12,031 nucleotides of DNA, from positions 1-12,031 of the forward strand of contig JAWCTJ010000037.1 in the NCBI GenBank assembly GCA_038868255.1, written 5' to 3'. The translations under genes were made by a program, and so were the position numbers. The notes beneath the pieces were generated by a model. It saw nothing but the letters and a program-made list of their open reading frames with translations, was not told where the DNA came from and searched no databases. Origin of the DNA: DRVV01 sp038868255. Lineage in GTDB: Archaea; Thermoproteota; Bathyarchaeia; Bathyarchaeales; Bathycorpusculaceae. The first letter of the stretch is position 1; every line of letters starts with the position of its first letter. This document shows positions 6,458 through 12,031 of this stretch, one piece after another.

Positions 6458-7456
6458 GTGGATCTGAGGTTGGTTCTATTACAACGGGTTTGGGTACTCA
6501 TATTTACTATTCTGCTTTGCACAACTTTGCTATGCAGCATTTTACCCGTGACTTATGGAAATTCAAGTATCGTCACAATATACTTTTTCGATGTAGGCCA
6601 GGGAGATGCCGCATTCATTGATACTGATGGCTTAGATGTACTTGTTGATGGAGGATCCCGGGATGCAGGCGCAAGTCTTTTAAGTTATTTAAGAGACCTT
6701 AACGTCTCGAAAATCGACATTGTTGTTGCCACTCACCCTCATGAGGACCATATTGGTGGGCTTGTGGCGGTGCTTAAATCAACTATAACAGTTGGCACAA
6801 TTCTGTACAATGGACAGTCAGCAGATACAAAGGTTTATTCGGAGTTCATCAATCTAGCCCATGACAAGATGAAGATTGCCGAAAGAGGTCAGACATATAT
6901 TCTTGATTTTAACGTGAACCTAACAATACTAAATCCCACTCACCCCCTTGAGTTTGGGGACATTAACAGCAACAGCATCGTATTTAGGCTTCAAGCTGGA
7001 AGTACTGCTTTTCTGTTCATGGGCGATGCAACGTGTGAAACTGAAGAAAGCATCATCCGTGCTGGCTTCAATCTTGCTGGTCAAGTGCTTAAGGTTGGTC
7101 ATCATGGAAGCCGCTATGCCACTTCACAAGAATTTTTGGACATGATAAATCCAAAACACGCTATTATCAGCGCTGGATTAGGTAACCCATATGGGCACCC
7201 TCATCAGGAAACTCTCCAGAGGCTGAGTGAAAAGGGTGTGTTGATTTATGGCACATATGAATGTGGAACCATAGTCATTAACACGGACGGACAGGCAATA
7301 AAGGTTAACGTGGCGAAAGCTGCAGAAATTCCGGAATTTGGAATATCGCTTCAGGAGAGAATTATATATCTTGGACTGGCTTTTATTCTCGTTACAGCGT
7401 TTCTGTTAATCACCTATAGAGAGTCTAGAAAGAGAAGAGCCAAAAGAAGGAATTAA
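6458..7456 (+). CDS. ComEC/Rec2-type metallo-beta-lactamase-fold hydrolase, membrane-anchored
   Basis: This 332-residue protein matches the C-terminal MBL domain of the DNA-uptake protein ComEC but has no competence channel. Metal-site motifs are complete: DVGQGDA (45-51), HPHEDH (93-98), MGDA (188-191), KVGHHGS (212-218) and NPYGHPH (243-249). A hydrophobic N-terminal segment (about 11-32) is either a signal peptide or an anchor. A second transmembrane helix (about 303-319) is followed by a very basic tail (RESRKRRAKRR). The arrangement puts the catalytic domain outside the cell with the tail in the cytoplasm. ComEC-type domains are thought to be nucleases or phosphodiesterases; the substrate here is unknown. 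The GTG start has no clear SD, and the N-terminus is the least certain part. Its end overlaps the convergent coaD by four bases. Confidence 0.85.
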   Translation: MDLRLVLLQRVWVLIFTILLCTTLLCSILPVTYGNSSIVTIYFFDVGQGDAAFIDTDGLDVLVDGGSRDAGASLLSYLRDLNVSKIDIVVATHPHEDHIGGLVAVLKSTITVGTILYNGQSADTKVYSEFINLAHDKMKIAERGQTYILDFNVNLTILNPTHPLEFGDINSNSIVFRLQAGSTAFLFMGDATCETEESIIRAGFNLAGQVLKVGHHGSRYATSQEFLDMINPKHAIISAGLGNPYGHPHQETLQRLSEKGVLIYGTYECGTIVINTDGQAIKVNVAKAAEIPEFGISLQERIIYLGLAFILVTAFLLITYRESRKRRAKRRN

Positions 7457-7944
7457 GCTCTTCCATTACGTTTTCTTATTACGTGTCCTTCTCTATCTAT
7501 TTCTCCGCGACGGATTCTCGTTGTAGATATGGGGGCATGGTTCTCAGCAGGAACCATGTCGATTGTGATTATGCTTAAAGGCGGAAGCCCTCTCTTTAGC
7601 CTCTCCTCATTTATCTTTATTGCTGTTCGCTCCGTTTCTCTGCTCACTACTATGGCTTCAACGCATCCGCCGGAAAGTGTTACTCCATAGGGATCGCTGA
7701 GCGGTATTATTCTTGCTCTGTTAATAAACCCCTGTTTAATGAGGAAGTCTTTAAGTTCCGCCAATCTCTCCGTGTAGGATGCGGTTATGTGAGGCTTATT
7801 CATTTGTTTCACGAATTCATCCGTGCATAGTCCAATAAGAACCTGATCTCCAACTTCAAAGGCTTTCATTAAAAGTCTCCTATGTCCCTTATGGAGTTCG
7901 TCGAATGTTCCACCCACCACTACAACATTAAACTTTCTCTGCAT
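7453..7944 (-). CDS. coaD: Phosphopantetheine adenylyltransferase, archaeal CoaD
   Basis: This 163-residue nucleotidyltransferase transfers AMP from ATP to 4'-phosphopantetheine to make dephospho-CoA, the penultimate step of coenzyme A synthesis. The cytidylyltransferase-like fold is shown by GGTFDELHKGH (11-21, with the HxGH ATP site at 18-21) and ISTTRIR (139-145). The archaeal form differs from bacterial CoaD and resembles the eukaryotic PPAT domain. Its ATG lies two bases after the pantoate kinase stop, so the genes are surely co-transcribed. Last gene of the operon. Confidence 0.93.
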   Translation of the reverse strand: MQRKFNVVVVGGTFDELHKGHRRLLMKAFEVGDQVLIGLCTDEFVKQMNKPHITASYTERLAELKDFLIKQGFINRARIIPLSDPYGVTLSGGCVEAIVVSRETERTAIKINEERLKRGLPPLSIITIDMVPAENHAPISTTRIRRGEIDREGHVIRKRNGRA

Positions 7945-7946
7945 TT

Positions 7947-8876
7947 TTACCCCAAAATTCTTGCTCCATGAACATCTACATGGGCTACCAGCACGCTATT
8001 TTTTGGAAGAATACTCTTAAAAGCTTGAGCTACTCTTTCAGCGTTATCCGGTGTGGTCAATGCGTGAACAGCCTCCCCAACCATGTTCTGAGCTGCTCCT
8101 ATGGCTCCAGCTTTAACTGCTAAATCCATCAGTCTTTTAGTCATAGGAGTCATAAATCCTGATTTTTCAGCGAATTTTCTACAGCAATTCATGAAGTTTT
8201 CAAGAGATGGCTCAGCTATAATCTCCTCAAGGGTTCTTTTGCCCCACCTGTTGACAGCTAATTTTATTTCATTTGAAGATAAAACTTCCTTTGTTGGAAT
8301 CGGTCCAAGAACTCCTGCTACAATAACATGGTCAGCTGATATAGGTATACGGTCTATTATAGATATCCCTGGAGCTCCAGGCTCTAGGGTAAGTACGCAT
8401 CCGCCGATCATCAGAGGGCCCACTGTGCCTAAACCTGTTTTACATTTAACCTCTGCTATATGCGCTATCTTGCCAAGCTGGTTGTATGTCATGTTCAAAT
8501 TGAGGGCCTTGGAAAGCGCAATGGCTGTGGTTAATGCTCCGGCGGCGCTTGAACCAAATCCCGCGCCGATAGGCACCTCAACAGTATGTTGAACTGTAAC
8601 TTCATATTTGTCCTGAACCCTATCTAAAAGCATCTGTACTACAGTTCTGGTGGTTTCAGCTTTCAGCGTTTTTCTTCCGTTAATAAAAATTTTTATACGG
8701 TTGCTATCTGCTTCTGAAACGCTTATTTCCGTAGTTACGCCTTTCTGAAATCCGAATCCTCCTCCCCTGGAACCTACTCGCTCAAAATCATCAATTGGGC
8801 TGCCGTCAGGCAGGGTGTCACATATTTCAAAGAAGCTTGAGATTCCAGCTGGGCTATGGGCTTTCGCCGTTTTCAT
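7947..8876 (-). CDS. Pantoate kinase (archaeal CoA pathway)
   Basis: This 309-residue GHMP-family kinase phosphorylates pantoate to 4-phosphopantoate, the archaeal replacement for the bacterial PanC/PanK order. The ATP-binding GHMP motif is PIGAGFGSSAAG (102-113). The archaeal PoK features are also visible: an N-terminus with SPAGISSFFEICD (8-20), a glycine-rich SRGGGFG (36-42) and a C-terminal GAAQNMVGEAVHAL region. Phosphopantothenate synthetase and CoaBC are not in the window. An AGGTAAAGA just before the ATG is a fair ribosome binding site. The gap to the upstream transporter gene is seven bases and to coaD two bases, giving a three-gene operon. Confidence 0.92.
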   Translation of the reverse strand: MKTAKAHSPAGISSFFEICDTLPDGSPIDDFERVGSRGGGFGFQKGVTTEISVSEADSNRIKIFINGRKTLKAETTRTVVQMLLDRVQDKYEVTVQHTVEVPIGAGFGSSAAGALTTAIALSKALNLNMTYNQLGKIAHIAEVKCKTGLGTVGPLMIGGCVLTLEPGAPGISIIDRIPISADHVIVAGVLGPIPTKEVLSSNEIKLAVNRWGKRTLEEIIAEPSLENFMNCCRKFAEKSGFMTPMTKRLMDLAVKAGAIGAAQNMVGEAVHALTTPDNAERVAQAFKSILPKNSVLVAHVDVHGARILG

Positions 8877-8883
8877 TCTTTAC

Positions 8884-9615
8884 CTAGCTCTTCTGAGTTA
8901 TGAAAGGAAATGCCTTGCGGCATGCTTTAATAATAGGCGGGCCAAGTGCCACAAGAAATGGTGCTTCCGTTGCAAAGGTCCAAACTAGCCAAAGGAAGCT
9001 TGCATAGAAAGGCGCGTTTCTCTCCCATCCAAGCGATAGTGGTAAAGGCAGAACTTGGCTGTAGGCCCATAATCCAAACCCTATCCATGCACTTCCTACA
9101 ACAAGTCCTAGAACTGATGCAAATTGGTAGCTTCTCCATTGAGGCGTTAGCTGTCCTACCGCTATGGCGGTAATATAACTTCCTATGAATACTCCAATAA
9201 AAAGAATACCTATATCAAAGCTCAATATTGCTTCATTGAGTAAGTAAGCAATCATGAGTACGATTATGCTGCAAGCTCCTAGTCCAGCAGCAACATGTTT
9301 CCATTCAACATTTTTTCTGCTTATGTAGCCTATAATAAAGAATCCTAGAAAATTTGAAGGCACCCCTACTGTGAGGCTTAGGAGAGCTATGCCATGTCCA
9401 GGGTGAATCATGTCGGCAAAGAAAATTCCTATAGCTGCACCAAGCCCACCGACCCAAGGACCGAAAAGAGCTGCAAAAACAGCTGGAACTATGACTGCTG
9501 GCCAGAATCGAACAACTCCGACGACTGGGCTAACAATGCCTAAATTAGTCAAGTAGCCCACAATAGTGTATAACGCTGCACAGATCCCGATCATGGCGAC
9601 TTGAAGTGTTTTCAT
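8884..9615 (-). CDS. ECF-type transporter S component (vitamin or precursor uptake), substrate unknown
   Basis: This 243-residue membrane protein has about six to eight hydrophobic segments. It begins MKTLQVAMIGICAALYTIVG, then RFWPAVIVPAVFAALFGPWVGGLGAAIGIFFADMI, which is the usual look of the substrate-binding S subunit of energy-coupling-factor transporters. It is longer than most S components (about 180-200 residues). No EcfA or EcfT gene is nearby, so it would rely on a shared energising module elsewhere. It heads the operon with pantoate kinase and coaD, which suggests a CoA precursor. It is also divergent from the riboflavin kinase/regulator rbkR, which suggests riboflavin. The sequence alone does not decide. 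A run of eight G lies in its ribosome-binding region. Confidence 0.8.
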   Translation of the reverse strand: MKTLQVAMIGICAALYTIVGYLTNLGIVSPVVGVVRFWPAVIVPAVFAALFGPWVGGLGAAIGIFFADMIHPGHGIALLSLTVGVPSNFLGFFIIGYISRKNVEWKHVAAGLGACSIIVLMIAYLLNEAILSFDIGILFIGVFIGSYITAIAVGQLTPQWRSYQFASVLGLVVGSAWIGFGLWAYSQVLPLPLSLGWERNAPFYASFLWLVWTFATEAPFLVALGPPIIKACRKAFPFITQKS

Positions 9616-9621
9616 TCGTTT

Positions 9622-9629
9622 CCCCCCCC
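9622..9629 (-). promoter_or_regulatory. Eight-G tract in the S-component ribosome-binding region
   Basis: On the minus strand GTGGGGGGGG ends six bases before the ATG. It can pair partly with the C-rich anti-SD. A homopolymer of this length is unusual in this AT-leaning sequence and could slip. Confidence 0.4.
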
Positions 9630-9664
9630 ACGTCGGTTCATAAAGAAATGGAAGATTCCTATTG

Positions 9665-9676
9665 CTTTAGATAAAG
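9665..9676 (-). promoter_or_regulatory. Candidate TATA box of the S-component operon
   Basis: CTTTATCTAAAG (minus strand) has five-base palindromic arms and lies about 50-60 bases before the ATG, giving a leader of around 30 bases. The match to a TATA consensus is moderate. Confidence 0.3.
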
Positions 9677-9693
9677 GTTTCCTATGGATTCTC

Positions 9694-9718
9694 TATACAT
9701 GTTTAAACTTCAAGTATA
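9694..9718. repeat. Imperfect inverted repeat TATACATG-N9-CAAGTATA
   Basis: Eight-base arms with one mismatch flank TTTAAACTT. It lies about 80-100 bases upstream of the S-component start and could be an operator or hairpin. Confidence 0.35.
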
Positions 9719-9852
9719 ACCTTGCTTTTGACAAACTGTTGAACAATCCGTATGCAGTTCTGCTTGTTTCATGGCTGACATGATACATTAAGCTCAATTG
9801 CGCTAATTAAGATTCGTAGTTTCAAGAGTCATGCCTGTCAAAATATTATGTG

Positions 9853-9868
9853 GCTACTTACGTGTAGC
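9853..9868. promoter_or_regulatory. Candidate operator abutting the rbkR TATA box
   Basis: GCTAC-N6-GTAGC has perfect five-base arms around TTACGT and ends where the TATA element of rbkR starts. A protein bound here would cover the BRE and compete with TFB/TBP. RbkR proteins are known transcription regulators of riboflavin genes, so autoregulation is a natural guess; the match to any known RbkR motif was not tested. Confidence 0.4.
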
Positions 9869-9877
9869 TTAAATATG
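9868..9877 (+). promoter_or_regulatory. TATA box of rbkR
   Basis: CTTAAATATG is a good archaeal TATA element 45-55 bases before the ATG at 9923. Initiation near 9898-9900 would leave a leader of about 22 bases containing a GGGG at 9914-9917. Confidence 0.5.
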
Positions 9878-9922
9878 AAACGTTCACTTAAAATTGGACA
9901 GTTACATTAGCTTGGGGCGAGG

Positions 9923-10612
9923 ATGTCCGAGAACAAAGACTGGCGTCGCTTGTGCACGTTGTTGAAGCTTGCGGAGCTAGGTGCTCATAGGCGTGTGGCT
10001 AAAGTATCCACTGAGTTTTTGGCTCGCAAACTTGGGATCTCTCAACAATCAGCTTCACGCCGTCTTATAGAACTAGAACATACTGGATGGATAGAACGAA
10101 CAATAACCCCCGAAGGCTGCCTTATCCGAATTACTGATAATGGATTTATACAACTTAAGAAGCTTTATTCAAATCTCCGCTTTCTTATGGAAAAATCCTA
10201 TCCTCCATCCATAACCCTTGAGGGCATGGTTTTTACAGGACTCGGTGAGGGAGCCTACTATGTCAGTAGAGATCACTATAGAAAACAATTCATTGAGAAG
10301 CTTGGTTTCGACCCATACCCCGGCACCTTAAATCTGAAGCTTATAACAGAATACGACATCAAAACCTACTCTGAGCTCGGAGCCTATCCTGCAATAGAGA
10401 TCGATGGCTTCATAGATGAGGACAGAACCTTCGGCCCTGTTAAGTGTTACCCTGCTACAATAGAAAACAAGTTTAAGGGAGCTTTGATATCGGCTATGAG
10501 AAGCCATTACAACTCATCAGTTATTGAGCTAATATCGCCTGTATGTCTAAGAAAAACCTTGGGTCTGAAGGATGGGAATAAGGTCAAGGTTGAAGTTCTA
10601 ACTTTACCATAA
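9923..10612 (+). CDS. rbkR: RbkR: transcription regulator fused to CTP-dependent riboflavin kinase
   Basis: This 229-residue protein makes FMN from riboflavin using CTP and carries a DNA-binding domain that controls riboflavin genes in archaea. Residues 1-90 are a winged helix-turn-helix, with VSTEFLARKLGISQQSASRRL (28-48) as the HTH and GWIERTITPEGCLIRIT as the wing. Residues 97-229 are the archaeal kinase: GLGEGAYYVS (106-115), GFDPYPGTLNLKL (128-140) and a C-terminal strand region VIELISPVCLRKTLGLKDGNKVKVEV. This kinase is unrelated to bacterial RibF. The gene is divergent from the S-component operon and converges on the operon carrying ribL, which performs the next step. Presence of both domains argues that the regulator role is retained. 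Confidence 0.95.
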   Translation: MSENKDWRRLCTLLKLAELGAHRRVAKVSTEFLARKLGISQQSASRRLIELEHTGWIERTITPEGCLIRITDNGFIQLKKLYSNLRFLMEKSYPPSITLEGMVFTGLGEGAYYVSRDHYRKQFIEKLGFDPYPGTLNLKLITEYDIKTYSELGAYPAIEIDGFIDEDRTFGPVKCYPATIENKFKGALISAMRSHYNSSVIELISPVCLRKTLGLKDGNKVKVEVLTLP

Positions 10613-10643
10613 AATCAACTAGCCTCCATGGATAATTTCATGG
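10613..10643. terminator. Candidate hairpin terminator between rbkR and the rhomboid gene
   Basis: CCATG (10626-10630) and CATGG (10639-10643) form a stem around an eight-base loop in the 25-base convergent gap and the end of the rhomboid gene. On the minus strand it is followed by GATTTTAT, so it may stop rhomboid transcripts; on the plus strand no T run follows. Confidence 0.3.
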
Positions 10644-11231
10644 CTGGTAGGTTGTCTGAGACTTACGCTTAAATGAGAAAACATATCCCAGCACAAGCCC
10701 CGCGATTAATCCTCCAAAGTGTGCTAAAATGTTCACATTAGGCGCTGTCCCCGTTATCGTTAGTAAAAAGAAAGAGTATAATAAGGCACCAAATAACGAT
10801 TGTCCTAAAGCGCGTCGGATGAATATCGTACACGCCCCGAAAAGCCCAAATATGGCGCCAGAGGCCCCTGCCGACAAAACCGTCGGACCCAAGGCTAGTG
10901 TCAGAATATTTCCTGTCAACCCGCTTAGAAAGTAGATTATAAGATACTCACCTTTGCTGAATAACTCTTCAGTCCTCAAACCAAACACTATGAGGAAAAA
11001 TATGTTTCCCATCAGATGCACAATGTTAGTGTGGATAAACATGGCTGTGAATAGCCGCCAATATTCACCATTAAACACGAAGTTATTGAACTGCCCATAA
11101 CTTAAAAGTACAAAATCACCCGTGACTGAGAAGTTTCCGCCAGCTAAAGAGGTGTAAGTATAAACCAAAAGGTTGGCTATAGCGATCAACAAAGTAATTA
11201 CCATGCCCTTCATGATCCCAGAACTGTACAT
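10638..11231 (-). CDS. Rhomboid-family intramembrane serine protease
   Basis: This is a six-helix membrane protease of about 197 residues (from the ATG at 11231; a TTG at 11237 would add two). Numbered from the longer form, it shows the WR motif (60-61), HTNIVHLMGN (69-78) giving the His and Asn of the oxyanion region, the catalytic Ser in GASGAIFG (Ser126), and the catalytic His in HFGG (His173). The transmembrane segments are about 11-29, 63-87, 97-116, 121-140, 148-162 and 168-188. The C-terminal tail is short and basic. It cuts substrate proteins within the membrane; no substrate can be named. The ATG lies six bases after the ribL stop, so it is the last gene of the DUF357-ribL operon; a functional link to flavin synthesis is not evident. 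Confidence 0.93.
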   Translation of the reverse strand: MYSSGIMKGMVITLLIAIANLLVYTYTSLAGGNFSVTGDFVLLSYGQFNNFVFNGEYWRLFTAMFIHTNIVHLMGNIFFLIVFGLRTEELFSKGEYLIIYFLSGLTGNILTLALGPTVLSAGASGAIFGLFGACTIFIRRALGQSLFGALLYSFFLLTITGTAPNVNILAHFGGLIAGLVLGYVFSFKRKSQTTYQP

Positions 11232-11237
11232 TCGCAA

Positions 11238-11705
11238 TCATCTTTTATAGTGTTCAATTATCTTTTGTTTTATCTTTGAGGAACTGTCTAACTCGTCCTC
11301 ACTAAATTTTCCTATTCTAACAATTTTAATTTTTAGCCCCTTTCTCTCTGCGTACTCTCTAACAGCTTTTTCTATGCCTTTTTGGTCATGGCCTACGGCT
11401 ATTACGTCAGGCTTAATCTTATCTATAACCTTCTCCATGTTGAAGTCCTCATAACCCAGCAAAGCTTCGTCCACAACCTTCAAGGCTTCCACAAGAGCCC
11501 TGCGCTGGTTTTCAGACATTACTGGCTTTATGCCTTTTCGCTTCTCCACCGTAGTGTCTCTTGCAACAATAACGATCAGTTCAGCATCTCCACCCCCAGC
11601 CTTTTTCGCTTCCTCCAGATATCTTACATGTCCAAGGTGTAGCAGATCGAATACGCCTGAAGCTAAGACTACCCTTCTTTTACGTTCTTCCATGGTTTGC
11701 GCCAT
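11238..11705 (-). CDS. ribL: FAD synthetase RibL (archaeal FMN adenylyltransferase)
   Basis: This 155-residue cytidylyltransferase-fold enzyme transfers AMP from ATP to FMN to make FAD. It has SGVFDLLHLGH (16-26) with the HxGH site at 23-26, IVARDTTVEKRKG (46-58), ENQRRALVEALKVVDEALLG (65-84) and the C-terminal SSSKIKQKI (141-149) in place of the ISTxxI motif. These are characteristic of archaeal RibL; glycerol-3-phosphate cytidylyltransferase is the main alternative. The described methanogen enzyme is air-sensitive and depends on cysteines; this one contains no cysteine at all. The ATG is supported by GGTGA at 11713-11717, seven bases upstream. The gene overlaps DUF357 by 37 bases in another frame. 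Together with rbkR 600 bases away it covers riboflavin to FAD. Confidence 0.9.
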   Translation of the reverse strand: MAQTMEERKRRVVLASGVFDLLHLGHVRYLEEAKKAGGGDAELIVIVARDTTVEKRKGIKPVMSENQRRALVEALKVVDEALLGYEDFNMEKVIDKIKPDVIAVGHDQKGIEKAVREYAERKGLKIKIVRIGKFSEDELDSSSKIKQKIIEHYKR

Positions 11706-11956
11706 TCAAACTTCACCAATCCTAAGATTCTTAAAGCGTCAAGTAACCCTTCGCAGTATGCCACAGAAGCAAGACTTACTTCAAATCTCTTTTCCTCCTT
11801 ATAATATTTAGCGTCGTGTAGATAACCTTTAGCTAAATCAACAACATGCATGGTAAGCTCTCTGGAAGGAAGTGATGGAACCTCACTGATTCTCAATTCA
11901 CTTAAGACCTGCTCTGCGGATGCTATATACTTCGAGACAAGTTCCTCTAATGTCAT
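11669..11956 (-). CDS. DUF357 family protein
   Basis: This 95-residue, all-helical, soluble protein has the DUF357 signature HVVDLAKGYLHDAKYY (37-52) followed by SLASVAYCEGLLDALRILGLV. DUF357 is an archaeal family of unknown function. The start ATG overlaps the stop of the upstream gene (ATGA, 11956-11953), and a perfect AGGAGG lies eight bases upstream at 11965-11970. The 3' end overlaps ribL by 37 bases, so the ribL ribosome binding site lies inside this gene and the two are translationally linked. Confidence 0.9.
   Translation of the reverse strand: MTLEELVSKYIASAEQVLSELRISEVPSLPSRELTMHVVDLAKGYLHDAKYYKEEKRFEVSLASVAYCEGLLDALRILGLVKFEWRKPWKNVKEG
11713..11717 (-). promoter_or_regulatory. Ribosome binding site of ribL
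   Basis: GGTGA inside the DUF357 coding region, seven bases before the ATG at 11705, supports that start despite the gene overlap. Confidence 0.55.
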
Positions 11957-12031
11957 TCAACAAGCCTCCTTATGCTTGCAGGTGCATTGGCGAAGGCTAT
12001 AAGCGCTTCAGCTTCCATAAAATGAAGTTTT
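11953..12031 (-). CDS. Unidentified gene, last 25 residues (partial, runs off right edge)
   Basis: An open frame from the window edge ends with TGA at 11955-11953, overlapping the DUF357 start by four bases. The visible C-terminus reads KLHFMEAEALIAFANAP then ASIRRLVE. The overlap and the SD for DUF357 lying inside it make this a real upstream operon gene. Too little is visible to name it. Confidence 0.65.
   Translation of the reverse strand, partial: KLHFMEAEALIAFANAPASIRRLVE
11965..11970 (-). promoter_or_regulatory. Strong ribosome binding site of DUF357
   Basis: AGGAGG, eight bases before the ATG at 11956, lies in the end of the upstream partial gene and fixes the DUF357 start. Confidence 0.7.

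Larger units (their letters stand above)
9616..9922. other. Divergent control region between the S-component operon and rbkR
   Basis: This 307-base stretch has no credible gene. It contains, left to right, an eight-base G run (minus strand) before the S-component start and a symmetric TATA-like CTTTAGATAAAG. Next come a 25-base imperfect inverted repeat (9694-9718) and a 16-base inverted repeat touching the rbkR TATA box (9853-9868). A long divergent region with several palindromes beside a DNA-binding riboflavin kinase suggests shared regulation. Confidence 0.5.

Noticed and set aside
6458..7456. Reading the MBL-fold gene as part of a DNA-uptake (competence) locus
   Set aside because: There is no ComEC channel, pilus or DprA-like gene nearby; only the hydrolase domain is present.
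8101..8592. 163-residue plus-strand open frame
   Set aside because: It is antisense to pantoate kinase, follows that gene's codon structure and has no promoter or recognisable domain.
9601..9783. 60-residue plus-strand open frame in the divergent region
   Set aside because: Its start lies inside the S-component gene, it has no SD, and the product looks random.
11229..11237. TTG start two codons upstream for the rhomboid
   Set aside because: An ATG in the same frame follows directly and lies at normal operon spacing after the ribL stop.
1..12031. CRISPR array, insertion sequence, tRNA or rRNA genes
   Set aside because: I saw no regularly spaced repeats, transposase-like proteins, terminal repeats, T-loop GTTCGAATC-type motifs or rRNA-like sequence in the gaps.

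Overview
The window is archaeal chromosome. The evidence is an archaeal-type EF-1 alpha, archaeal uS7 and uS12, a short helicase-less XPF nuclease, pantoate kinase plus archaeal CoaD, a CTP-type riboflavin kinase fused to a DNA-binding domain (RbkR), RibL and DUF357. TATA-like boxes lie upstream of several genes and anti-SD-matching GGAGG or GGTGA sites precede many starts. The XPF form and gene mix suggest a TACK-group archaeon, perhaps Bathyarchaeia-like; this is inference, and no rRNA gene is present to settle it.

Layout. Positions 1-1108 (minus) hold an unrecognised protein cut by the window edge and, just upstream of it in the same operon, an ERCC4/XPF nuclease. An ASCH-domain protein follows on the plus strand (1358-1699). 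Positions 1746-5471 hold remnants of the str ribosomal cluster on the minus strand (rps12-rps7, then tuf), interrupted by a plus-strand DRG/Obg-type GTPase with a TGS domain (3229-4404). EF-2 (fusA) and rps10, commonly found with these genes in archaea, are absent here.

From 5635 rightward the window is rich in cofactor genes. A lipoate-protein ligase A homologue is followed by a membrane-anchored ComEC-type metallo-beta-lactamase-fold protein. Converging on it is a minus-strand operon: an ECF transporter S component, pantoate kinase and phosphopantetheine adenylyltransferase (two steps of archaeal coenzyme A synthesis). Divergent from that operon, across a 307-base control region with inverted repeats, is rbkR (riboflavin kinase and regulator). 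Converging on rbkR is a minus-strand operon of at least four genes: the 3' end of an unknown gene, DUF357, FAD synthetase RibL and a rhomboid protease.

RbkR makes FMN and RibL makes FAD, so both late flavin steps are encoded within 2 kb. The S component sits between the flavin regulator and the CoA genes, so its substrate could be riboflavin or a CoA precursor. That is the most useful open question here. I found no tRNA, rRNA, CRISPR array, insertion sequence or clear novel defence system; most of the window is housekeeping.
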